Below the pieces are notes generated by a model. The model saw only the letters and a program-made list of their open reading frames with translations, was not told the origin of the DNA and searched no databases. A stretch of 64,000 bases of DNA from Arcticibacter tournemirensis (GTDB lineage Bacteria > Bacteroidota > Bacteroidia > Sphingobacteriales > Sphingobacteriaceae). The DNA lies in contig NZ_VFPL01000001.1 in the NCBI RefSeq assembly GCF_006716645.1, positions 620,001 through 684,000 on the forward strand, in the 5' to 3' direction. How positions within the stretch are numbered: the first letter of the stretch is position 1; each line of letters opens with the position of its first letter. Shown here piece after piece: positions 53,910-62,062 of this stretch. A program made the translations under genes and the position numbers.

Positions 53910-54437
53910 TTACGTTCCTTTTTCTCCTACAAACTGGTCTTCTTTATATTTAAAAAGAATGTTGAATGTGGTAAGACTTCCATAAATACGTGTTATATAT
54001 TGCTGCAAGTTTACCTTTTCTTCGTTATCAAGATTGCTGCTGTTGATACGCTGTTCCATTACCCGGATACGATCTCTTACAAGCACTATTTTGTTGAAGA
54101 ACTGGTCTATGGGGATTTCCTTTGTAGATAGCCCGCTATTAGCAGGCTGAAGGATCATTTTTCCGTTTTTCCATTTATCACCCAATGGCACTGTTTCCGA
54201 TATATCAGACCACCTTTGGAGAAGTTTTTTCAGGGTTTGCTCCACTTCATATGCGCTGACCATATCCGTATCGGGTACCATCTCATCAAGTACATCAAGC
54301 GGTTCGGCAACGGGGATCTCTTTGTATCCACTATCGATGAATGTGATCACGTAAACATCAGAACGAACATTAATCACTACGCCTTTTCCGTATTTATCAT
54401 GCTGTACTCTTGAGCCAATTCCTATATTATCTTTCAT
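53910..54437 (-). CDS. Small protein with Tudor/RID-like N-terminal domain
   Basis: A 175-aa soluble protein. The first 45 residues (IGSRVQHDKYGKGVVINVRSDVYVITFIDSGYKEIPV) look like a small beta-barrel of the Tudor/CarD-RID kind seen at the end of UvrD helicases. The rest is helical, with a coiled-coil-like end (VLVRDRIRVMEQRINSSNLDNEEKVNLQQYITRIYGSL). Not a named family that I recognise. It starts 6 bp after the DEAD-box helicase stop, so the two are co-transcribed and could act together on RNA or with RNA polymerase; this is inference. Confidence 0.6.
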   Translation of the reverse strand: MKDNIGIGSRVQHDKYGKGVVINVRSDVYVITFIDSGYKEIPVAEPLDVLDEMVPDTDMVSAYEVEQTLKKLLQRWSDISETVPLGDKWKNGKMILQPANSGLSTKEIPIDQFFNKIVLVRDRIRVMEQRINSSNLDNEEKVNLQQYITRIYGSLTTFNILFKYKEDQFVGEKGT

Positions 54438-54443
54438 AAAAGT

Positions 54444-55706
54444 TTAGACGTCTTTGTTTTTTTCGCCGTGAGGCCGCGTACTACTATTGTGCTTCTTATT
54501 CTTGTTTTTAAACCGGCCCTGGTTGGAGTTTCTTCTGTTTTTAGAGCCCCCTGCTTTTAAAGGCCTGAATACAGCCTGTTCTCCTATTTCGGCAGGCAGT
54601 TGCATAATTGGTACAGATCTTCCAATCAGTGCTTCAATATTCTGCAGCTTGCGCTGATCACGTTCGTTTACGAGTGTGATAGCTGTACCGGTAGTTTCGG
54701 CCCGCGCGGTGCGGCCAATACGGTGGATGTAGTCTTCGGCATCTGCCGGAGCGTCGAAGTTGACTACCAGGCTAATCCCTTCAATATCTATGCCCCTTGA
54801 AATGACATCGGTACCTATGAGCACCTGTAACTGGCGGTTACGGAAAGCGAGCATAATTTCCTCCCGTTCTGCCTGCTCAAGGTCTGAATGAAACGCTTTA
54901 ACCTGTATTTTCGTCTCTTTTAGGGCTTTATATAACGTCTTTACCTTTTCCTTTGTTGAGGCAAATATAATAACGCTCTTGTATTCTTTCTGCTGCAGCA
55001 GTATGCGTAGCAGAGGTATCTTCTGCTCGTCATGAACTTTATAAACCTGCTGGTCTATTCCGGCGGCTGGTTGTGACACAGCAAGGTTTATTTGCGCCGG
55101 GTCATGTAAAACCGATTTTGCTAATGTTCGGATCTTCGGAGGCATAGTTGCAGAAAACAGCAACGTTTGTCGTTTTTTGGGCAGGAAGCTGATAATCCGC
55201 ATGATGTCATCCAGAAAACCCATGTCGAGCATCCGGTCTGCCTCATCTAAAATAAGACATTTAAGATGTTCGGTTTTAACCGTTCCAGAGTTAAGATGGG
55301 CGATGAGCCGTCCTGGCGTGGCGATAATAATCTCAACGCCTTCTTTCATTGCCCGTTGCTGCTGAGCGTAGATAATGCCGTCTCCGCCTCCGTACACAGC
55401 AACAGAGCTGATGCCGGTAAAGTATCCTAATCCTTCCACTTGCTGGTCTATTTGTTGTGCCAGTTCACGCGTAGGAGCTAGTATGAGGGTATGTGTATGT
55501 TTCTTCTCTGTTTTAGATATATTATTCAAAACCGGAAGAAGGTATGAGGCCGTCTTTCCTGTGCCTGTTTGAGCACAGGCTATTAAGTCCTTGCCCTCAA
55601 GGATCAGAGGGATAGCCTGCTGCTGAATTGGAGTAGCTTCACGGTAGCCCATACTCAATACTCCTTCAAGCAGTTGTTCGTCGAAATTAAAATCCTGGAA
55701 TGTCAA
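54444..55706 (-). CDS. DEAD-box RNA helicase, RhlE-like
   Basis: A 420-aa ATP-dependent RNA helicase. Motifs in order: Q motif (ATPIQQQAIPLIL), Walker A (AQTGTGKT), PTRELAQQ, GG/TPGRL, DEAD in LILDEADRMLDMGFLDD, SAT (FSATMPP), HSDLEQAEREE, RGIDI, and HRIGRTARAE. The C-terminal tail of about 50 residues is basic (GSKNRRNSNQGRFKNKNKKH) for RNA binding. This is the RhlE branch used in ribosome assembly and cold adaptation. First of two genes with the Tudor-like protein. Confidence 0.94.
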   Translation of the reverse strand: MTFQDFNFDEQLLEGVLSMGYREATPIQQQAIPLILEGKDLIACAQTGTGKTASYLLPVLNNISKTEKKHTHTLILAPTRELAQQIDQQVEGLGYFTGISSVAVYGGGDGIIYAQQQRAMKEGVEIIIATPGRLIAHLNSGTVKTEHLKCLILDEADRMLDMGFLDDIMRIISFLPKKRQTLLFSATMPPKIRTLAKSVLHDPAQINLAVSQPAAGIDQQVYKVHDEQKIPLLRILLQQKEYKSVIIFASTKEKVKTLYKALKETKIQVKAFHSDLEQAEREEIMLAFRNRQLQVLIGTDVISRGIDIEGISLVVNFDAPADAEDYIHRIGRTARAETTGTAITLVNERDQRKLQNIEALIGRSVPIMQLPAEIGEQAVFRPLKAGGSKNRRNSNQGRFKNKNKKHNSSTRPHGEKNKDV

Positions 55707-55867
55707 TAGTTATGTTGTGTTTTTCTAATTGGACGCAAGTTAAAGATTATAAGGCAATCGGCAAAGTTCTTGGGTGAATGGCCAGCCGGGACTTTTTCAT
55801 TAAGCGGCACAATGGCATTATTGAAATCAAAAAAAAGAGTAATTTAAACGCTTTAAATTCCAATAAA

Positions 55868-56455
55868 ATGAAAGGATCCTATATAATATGTTTTGCTCTG
55901 GCAATTGGTCTTTCTGCTTGCAAAAACTCTAAAAAAAATGTTTCAGGCAACGACCTGACGGAGCAGTTGAAAGAACAGAAATACAATACCGACCGGCAGA
56001 TCTCTGATAGTTCGTTAATAGTACTTGTGAAAGTTAAAGGCGAAAAAAACCTTGTCCGTGTAGAGAATAAAAGATATCCCCGTAACATTGAAACTACCTA
56101 TAACGTGCTTAAGGACAAAAAAGGCCGCATTATATACCTGGCTGAATTGCCGTATAGCGAAACAAGCGAATGGTTTATTGCCTATAAAAGCTACTATGAT
56201 TCAACCGGAAATCTCTATGCTTTTCAGCGGATAAATAACTTTCTGAATAATGGATGCACGCGCGGGGCCGCAATGGAAAATATGTTAAAGTATTATGATA
56301 GTTCGTTCAAGGTGTTGGACTCGGTTTATACGCTAACAGATACTTACAAGAAGCCGCTTGATAAAGGAGCTTGTAAGTTTCCTTATAATTTCCCTTATTC
56401 AATTTTTAAGACGATAAAAGAATATAAAGAGAGCAAGGGCATCCCCGTTCTTTGA
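55868..56455 (+). CDS. Exported lipoprotein of unknown function
   Basis: A 195-aa lipoprotein. ATG at 55868 (MKGSYIICFALAIGLSACKNSKKNVSG) gives a clear lipobox with Cys at about 18; the frame extends upstream but without a signal peptide. The mature part has beta-rich, aromatic text (RIIYLAELPYSETSEWFIAYKSYYDSTGNLYAFQRIN). No known family. Single gene, divergent from the helicase. Confidence 0.65.
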   Translation: MKGSYIICFALAIGLSACKNSKKNVSGNDLTEQLKEQKYNTDRQISDSSLIVLVKVKGEKNLVRVENKRYPRNIETTYNVLKDKKGRIIYLAELPYSETSEWFIAYKSYYDSTGNLYAFQRINNFLNNGCTRGAAMENMLKYYDSSFKVLDSVYTLTDTYKKPLDKGACKFPYNFPYSIFKTIKEYKESKGIPVL

Positions 56456-56461
56456 TGTTTT

Positions 56462-57684
56462 TTAAGACTGGGCGGTTTTTCTTTTCTTAAAGTGTCTGAT
56501 ACTAAGAAGTGCGCTAATCAGCATGAGCACTGCCCCAAGAAGGAACGGAGCCCCGGGAAACTGAAAAGGAGCATTGTCTCCCGTAAAATAGGCGAACGTC
56601 GTAGTCATCAGGGGCGGCCCTATGATTGACGTTGCGCTCATCAAACTGGTTAAGCCTCCCTGCAGTTCACCCTGCTCATTTGACGGCACCTGTGTTGAAA
56701 TGATCCCTTGTATAGCCGGTCCGGCAATTCCGCCAAGGGTATAGGGATCATAAAAGCAAACATCATCCAGTCTTTATTTGCAACGGAGAACAATAAGAGG
56801 GCGAGACTGTAAAGTAGCAAACCAACATATACTGCCCTTTCCTGTCCTATTCTGGGCAGAATTATTCGGATGAGGCCCGCCTGTACAATGGCAGTTAGGA
56901 GACCTACAAATCCGAGGGAGTATCCCACCCAGGCTTCGTTCCATTTGAACTTTTCCATTACGTAATAGGTCCATGTACTTTGCACAGAATGTGCTGCGAT
57001 GTAAACCAGGATCAGCGAAATGATAAGTCCTGCAATAGCAGGGAAGCGCCTCAGCTGTTTAAGCGAACCCACCGGATTTGCTCTCTTCAATTCGAAAGGT
57101 CTTCGGTTCTCCCTTGGAAGCGACTCCGGAAGAATGAAGAAACCGTAAAGAAAATTGAGCAGGCTTAAGGCCGCTGCAACAAGAAATGGTATTCGGGAAC
57201 CAAATTGGCCTAAGACTCCACCCAGAACAGGCCCTATGATAAAGCCTATTCCAAAAGCCGCCCCGATAAGTCCGAAGTTCTGTGCTCTTTTTTCGGGGGT
57301 GCTAATATCCGCAATATATGCAGAGGCGGCTGTGAAGCTTGCTCCTGTTATTCCTGCGACAACACGACCGACAAACAGCCAGGTTATAGACGGCGCATAA
57401 GCAAGAAAAAGGTAGTCGAGCCCGAATCCTAGAAGAGACAGCAATAAAACCGGCCGCCTTCCAAATCTATCACTCAAATTGCCCAGTACAGGGGCAAATA
57501 TAAACTGCATAAAAGAATAGGCGAACATCATCCATCCTCCGTATTCGGAAGCTACGCTGAGGTCGCTGTGGATCATTTCTGTAATGAGCTTAGGTAACAC
57601 CGGGATGATAATACCCATTCCGATTACGTCAACCAGCAATGTGATGAATATAAAGCTGAGGGCTGCTTGTTTTTTATTTCGCAT
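56462..57684 (-). pseudogene. TetA-like MFS efflux transporter broken by a frameshift
   Basis: The first frame (57684-56650) encodes a MFS drug exporter with the family motifs [36 protein letters not shown] and [20 protein letters not shown] up to MMFAFMIPI, then runs into unrelated text. Near 56744-56747 one base is missing; restoring it gives [20 protein letters not shown] and joins the second frame (56689-56462), which ends in the last two helices (GAPFLLGAVLMLISALLSI). The complete protein would be about 405 aa. Whether the loss is a mutation or a sequencing error cannot be told here. Confidence 0.85.
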
Positions 57685-57889
57685 ACTATATTGTGTATCT
57701 ACCTTTCATCTCTAAACAGCATGAAGCTATGTTGAATAAATCAATCAGGAAAAATGCCAGAAATTAGGTTAATAGGAAGCGTAAATGTTACGGTCCTTTT
57801 TTAAATATTTTGTAAGAGTGTCATGATGTGGCAAAGGTAGAGTTTTGCAGCAAAAATTGGAGGTTTATTTAGGAAAGGAATGTATCAGA

Positions 57890-58318
57890 CTACTCAGATT
57901 TTCTATCTTTTAGTTGTTGTTCAGTAATGATATAAAGTTCTTGTTTGATCTGGTCGAGAACAGGCTGCAGGCCTTTTACTTCTTCCTGGATCTTATTGTG
58001 CTGTACAGTTAAATATTGCTCACTGAGCTGCATCATATCTTCAAGAGTGGCTTTCAGGTTTGATTGATAGCAAAAGATATCATTTAATACCTGATTTTTT
58101 TGCCTTTCAAGTCTTTTGATCTCTGTATTGATAAGATGGATCTTATTAACGTTATCGTCATTGGCATCCGACAGGAAATATTTCATCAACAGCTTTTTGA
58201 AGAACTTTATTTCATCTTCAAAAAACTCTATATAAGAGAGCCAGTTCCTCGAAGAAAGGTATAGTGTCTGAAGTGTTACTCCATTACGTACAGATGAAGA
58301 TATTACGGCTGCTTTCAT
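57890..58318 (-). CDS. Coiled-coil protein of unknown function
   Basis: A 142-aa soluble, almost wholly helical protein with heptad-like repeats (INTEIKRLERQKNQVLNDIF, LTVQHNKIQEEVKGLQPVLDQIKQELYIITEQQLK). No cysteine clusters, no membrane segment, no known family. It begins MKAAVISSSVRNGVTLQTLYLSSRNWLSYIEFFEDEIKFFKKLL. Single gene. Confidence 0.6.
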   Translation of the reverse strand: MKAAVISSSVRNGVTLQTLYLSSRNWLSYIEFFEDEIKFFKKLLMKYFLSDANDDNVNKIHLINTEIKRLERQKNQVLNDIFCYQSNLKATLEDMMQLSEQYLTVQHNKIQEEVKGLQPVLDQIKQELYIITEQQLKDRKSE

Positions 58319-58573
58319 AACTTAACTATTTGTCTGATATAAAATTGCGGTTTATTTCTGTTGATAAAAATGATATAGATCATCGAATGACTTGATATAG
58401 AGAATAAACCATTTTTATAACTAATTGTATTTCAGCGCAGGAAATGCGTCTGGGAGAGTCGAAATATTTTAGCTTAGATGTGCAGTTATTGCTTCATTTA
58501 TATTATTTTTAACATTCGCAACAAGCACGAAATTAGGCTGAATTGCGCGTGTAATGTGTTTATATCAGAATAG

Positions 58574-58981
58574 ATGAAGAAGGTTCTTTTTTCGGGGTTG
58601 ATAGCCGGTGTCATACTTTTTGTAATTAGTTACGGCGGTTTATATCTCGCTATCCGGTTTTTCCCCCAGCTCTTTATTGATTATAATAATCCTTTATTTA
58701 ATTCGGATGGCAGCCGGGATATTATGTTCTATCTGCACGCCTTTATTATCAGTATGGCGCTGTCATGGTTTTGGGAGAGGTTTAAAGGCCTATTCAGAGG
58801 CGGTTTTATCCTAAGGGGGCTTGAATTCGGAATAGTATATGCAATCGTGGCCCTTCTTCCTGTAATGTGGATCACTTTTAGTGCGATGGATATTACAATC
58901 TCCATGGTTTCGAGCTGGCTCTTTTATGGTTTCGTCCAGGCCGTGGTTGCCGGGATCGTTCTTGCAAGGATCAACCCTTAA
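58574..58981 (+). CDS. Integral membrane protein of unknown function
   Basis: A 135-aa protein with four predicted helices (LFSGLIAGVILFVISYGGLYLAI, MFYLHAFIISMALSWFWERF, GIVYAIVALLPVMWITFSAM, SSWLFYGFVQAVVAGIVLARI). The pattern is typical of small uncharacterised Bacteroidota membrane proteins. It is convergent with the YceI gene at 58984, only 2 bp apart. Confidence 0.65.
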   Translation: MKKVLFSGLIAGVILFVISYGGLYLAIRFFPQLFIDYNNPLFNSDGSRDIMFYLHAFIISMALSWFWERFKGLFRGGFILRGLEFGIVYAIVALLPVMWITFSAMDITISMVSSWLFYGFVQAVVAGIVLARINP

Positions 58982-58983
58982 AC

Positions 58984-59607
58984 CTAAATTGATTTCATTC
59001 CGAGCTCGAACTGAACTCTCAGTTTATTGTCTGTCTTGATCATTCCCCCTAGTTTACGGGGAGGAGTAAGATTGAAATCCGAGAAGTGGACATCCCGCTC
59101 ACCTATAAGCCTGATTATCTTCTGCTGATCGCGAAAGAATTTGTAATTAACAATAAACCGACGTGTCACGCCGGCAAGCTCTATATCCACTACTCCTGTT
59201 ACGTTATCTGTTTGCGAATCGAGTTTAGGAAATTCATTCAATGAAAGAAACCTGATCTTGAGTTTAGGGTAATCTTTTGCTTTAAGTGTTTTCCTGAGGT
59301 CGCTCGTCATCACAGGATTGCGGCAATCGAAGAGTTTTACGTCGAGACTTAAACCCCCATTAAGAGATACAGCAGCTGCGTTTCCCTGTTTTTTGTAAAC
59401 AACAATGGTATCGGGACTACTGTATCCGGTAATTGCACAGTTGAATGTGTTAATGTTGGTGCTACCCTGTACTTGCAGGGATCCCCCTTTAAGTACAACC
59501 CATCGGGCCGCCGTCTGCTCGCGATCAGCCTCTCTGAAAGAAATTAAGAGACTAAATGCCGGAAACAGCAGTAAGAAGGACAACAGAAATTTGTGGTAGC
59601 GTATCAT
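58984..59607 (-). CDS. YceI-family lipocalin-like protein
   Basis: A 207-aa exported protein (N-terminal hydrophobic signal, LLSFLLLFPAFSLLI). The YceI fold shows as STNINTFNCAI near the start and DFNLTPPRKLGGMIKTDNKLRVQFELGM at the end; YceI proteins bind isoprenoid lipids such as polyisoprenoids in an eight-stranded barrel. The other YceI copy at 61068 lies on the far side of the porin gene. A hairpin terminator separates this gene from the porin. Confidence 0.85.
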   Translation of the reverse strand: MIRYHKFLLSFLLLFPAFSLLISFREADREQTAARWVVLKGGSLQVQGSTNINTFNCAITGYSSPDTIVVYKKQGNAAAVSLNGGLSLDVKLFDCRNPVMTSDLRKTLKAKDYPKLKIRFLSLNEFPKLDSQTDNVTGVVDIELAGVTRRFIVNYKFFRDQQKIIRLIGERDVHFSDFNLTPPRKLGGMIKTDNKLRVQFELGMKSI

Positions 59608-59630
59608 TATCTGTTAACAACTTAAAATGA

Positions 59631-59665
59631 AAAAAGTCAGGAGGAAATCTCCTGCCTGACTTTTT
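59631..59665 (-). terminator. Bidirectional hairpin terminator after the porin gene
   Basis: AAAAAGTCAGG (59631-59641) pairs perfectly with CCTGACTTTTT (59655-59665), with an inner AGGAG/CTCCT pairing. It lies 20 bp past the porin stop. Confidence 0.85.
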
Positions 59666-59684
59666 GAAAAACGAAAACAGTTTT

Positions 59685-61034
59685 TTAGAATCCTACAACT
59701 GCCTGGATAACATATCCATTAAACTTACCGCCGTGGCGGATGTCAGCTGCATTGAAGTCTTTGTATTTCTGCGTTACATATTCACCCTTTAACAGGATGT
59801 TATTTGTTAAGAACCAACCTGCTGCGAATGTAGTACGATCGATTTTAACGTCATTTTGTACGGAAGCAACGTCTGCTGTTGCAGCCACGTCTGCCTTAAC
59901 AGCATTGTAGCGTGCTCCAACGAAGAGGTTCTCTTTGGAACCGAAGCGGTAAATTCCTTCAACAGCATACTGATTTGCATCTCTCTTGGTTGCTTCGTCA
60001 TAAGCTCTTCCTTTCGCTACTTCATAGGTTCCGAACACTTCCAGACCCGAATATTTAACGAATCCATTGAACTGTGCAGTTGTGATCTTTCTTTTAAAAC
60101 CTGGATCAAAGCGGCCAGATAACGCGTTGTCAGAATATGTTCCTGTATTAGCTTCCATTACCATGAAATAGTTAGAACCAGTACGGTCGCCACCAAATAG
60201 AGTGTTGCCGGCAGCAGCTACCGCATTGTTGTGGTATACAGAGGCAGCTAATCTTACGCGAAGGTTTTCATCAACCTGTTTGTCGTATCCAACTTTGCCT
60301 AAGAAAGACGGCATTTTGCTGATTCCTGCAGGAGCAGCAGCAGTTTGTTTATTTGTACTGTCAATAGTACCTCTGATTGTTCCACCAGTTGCACCGATCA
60401 TCCCAAATAAGCCGTTACCTCCACTTACATATATTTCGGCACCGATCTCTGTCGTAAAGCTGTCCATGATATAGTTTTCTGCGAATGGATTGTACATCGT
60501 TGATCCACCGTCACTTCTGCGGAAGTGGGCATCACCATAGTTAATTTCCATGTGACCTACCTTCAGAGTGATGTTTTTCATCAGATCGTCCCAGAACTGA
60601 CCCTTGAACGGAAGTTTGTCAAACTGGATGTAACCAGCTTTTACCCAGGTGTCGTTATGGCGGCGTGATGACAGGTAAGAGGTTAAGTTTAACCGAATCC
60701 CGTCAGCCAGTTGAGCATCAAACATCAGGTTGGCGCTTGCATTGTTAAAGCCTGGGCTCATGCGATACAAGGACGCGCCGGTAGTTCTGTCATTCTCATG
60801 CTTAAGGCCCTGGTATCCCTGAGTAAATCCTGCTCCGATATTGAATTTCATTCCGTCGAATGAAGTTGCTTCTTTTGGTGCTTCAAATACATTGATACCG
60901 CTTTTGTCATAAGCACGCATATTTTGCATTCTTTCCCCTACAGTTACCTGCTGTGCTTTTAGAAGCGCAGGAGTGCCGGCGATAAACAACACCGCTGCTG
61001 CTTTAAATAGATTTGATTTTAAACGTGTTTTCAT
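59685..61034 (-). CDS. Porin-like outer-membrane beta-barrel protein
   Basis: A 449-aa outer-membrane protein. The signal peptide ends at ALLKAQQ. The mature protein is a run of amphipathic strands (FNIGAGFTQGYQGL, ASANLMFDAQLADGIRLNLTSYLSS, KVGHMEINYGDAHFRRSDGG, FVGARYNAVKADVA) ending NGYVIQAVVGF. This is the pattern of a 16-18 strand porin, near the phosphate-selective (O/P) class. The next gene upstream is a YceI copy 33 bp away, so the two form an operon. Confidence 0.8.
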   Translation of the reverse strand: MKTRLKSNLFKAAAVLFIAGTPALLKAQQVTVGERMQNMRAYDKSGINVFEAPKEATSFDGMKFNIGAGFTQGYQGLKHENDRTTGASLYRMSPGFNNASANLMFDAQLADGIRLNLTSYLSSRRHNDTWVKAGYIQFDKLPFKGQFWDDLMKNITLKVGHMEINYGDAHFRRSDGGSTMYNPFAENYIMDSFTTEIGAEIYVSGGNGLFGMIGATGGTIRGTIDSTNKQTAAAPAGISKMPSFLGKVGYDKQVDENLRVRLAASVYHNNAVAAAGNTLFGGDRTGSNYFMVMEANTGTYSDNALSGRFDPGFKRKITTAQFNGFVKYSGLEVFGTYEVAKGRAYDEATKRDANQYAVEGIYRFGSKENLFVGARYNAVKADVAATADVASVQNDVKIDRTTFAAGWFLTNNILLKGEYVTQKYKDFNAADIRHGGKFNGYVIQAVVGF

Positions 61035-61067
61035 GTTTCAATTTTTAATGTGTACTGCTTATTTGTG

Positions 61068-61658
61068 TTATTTTTTTAGTTTTAAAGTGTATTCTACAGT
61101 TACCTCGTCGCCAACTTTTAGTGCGCCAAGCATAAATGAAGGAGGCGTAATTCCGAACTCGCTCATTTTGATTTTACGTGACCCTGTAATTGTAGCTGAA
61201 CCATCGGCATTTTCGGTGATTTTGCCCTGAAGTGTTACCTGTTTAGTGACACCTGCAATAGTCAACGCGCCTGTTGCTTTTGCTGTTGATTGCGCTATTT
61301 CTGCTGAAGCAAGCTTAAAAGTGATGGTATTGAACTTGTCGGCCTTCATCGCTTTATAGGCTCTGCTATTCATCAGATCCTCTTTTGCCTTCAGGTTTTT
61401 TACCGGTAATGAAATGCTGAGTGCTGTAATATCCTGAACTTCGCTTCCTTTGAAAGAAAGTTGGGCTTCTGCCGGAACATTTTGAGCAACCATTTCCCAG
61501 TCATGAAGATTGGATGTTCCTAAAACCTTAAGAGAAGAACCTGCGACTGTTTTATAGCTCTGAGCCTGGGCACTGAAGCCTATGCTGATTACTAAGGCAA
61601 GTACGCTTAATACCTGGTAGTGTTTAAATGAATTTACGATTGTTTTTACTGTTTTCAT
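61068..61658 (-). CDS. YceI-family lipocalin-like protein
   Basis: A 196-aa exported protein. Signal peptide to about residue 32 (SIGFSAQAQ). YceI signatures: LKVLGTSNLHDWEMVAQNV, MKADKFNTITFKLASAEI and MSEFGITPPSFMLGALKVGDEVTVEYTLKLKK. Probably periplasmic and lipid-binding. It opens the operon with the porin. A possible -7 element (TACATTTG, minus strand 61709-61702) lies 44 bp upstream of the ATG. Confidence 0.9.
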   Translation of the reverse strand: MKTVKTIVNSFKHYQVLSVLALVISIGFSAQAQSYKTVAGSSLKVLGTSNLHDWEMVAQNVPAEAQLSFKGSEVQDITALSISLPVKNLKAKEDLMNSRAYKAMKADKFNTITFKLASAEIAQSTAKATGALTIAGVTKQVTLQGKITENADGSATITGSRKIKMSEFGITPPSFMLGALKVGDEVTVEYTLKLKK

Positions 61659-62062
61659 CTTTCTCGTTTTTACTGTGTATTCTGTTTTTATTCTATACCG
61701 ACAAATGTAGAGAGTGTATAAATCGTGAGGAATGATGTTTCTTACGCTAAAATATGATGTTAAACATTAAATGTTTGAAGCGATATTGTTAGTTGCAATT
61801 AGTGGTACAACCCTTAATTGAAAATACGAGCGTATATCCTGAACTGGAGAGGTAGCGGAAAAAGGAATAAAATGCAGGCACGTTTAAACCCTAAGATTCG
61901 ATATAGTAATAAAAGGAGCCTTTCTGAGTTTAAATTGTAGGTTTTTCGTAAAAAAAAGCCGTAATAATAGGAAATTTTATTTTTAATCGAATAATATGAT
62001 GGCTGTCATAATATTTTTTTAGAGTAAGCCATACCTTCGTGCAGAATTTCAATAAAAGAATT
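61659..62062. other. Divergent promoter region of the YceI and pta genes
   Basis: About 400 AT-rich bp without a credible frame. It holds the -7-like TACATTTG of the YceI gene (minus strand) and, about 25-30 bp before pta, TACCTTCG (62031-62038), one base off TAnnTTTG. Nothing else is recognised. Confidence 0.45.
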
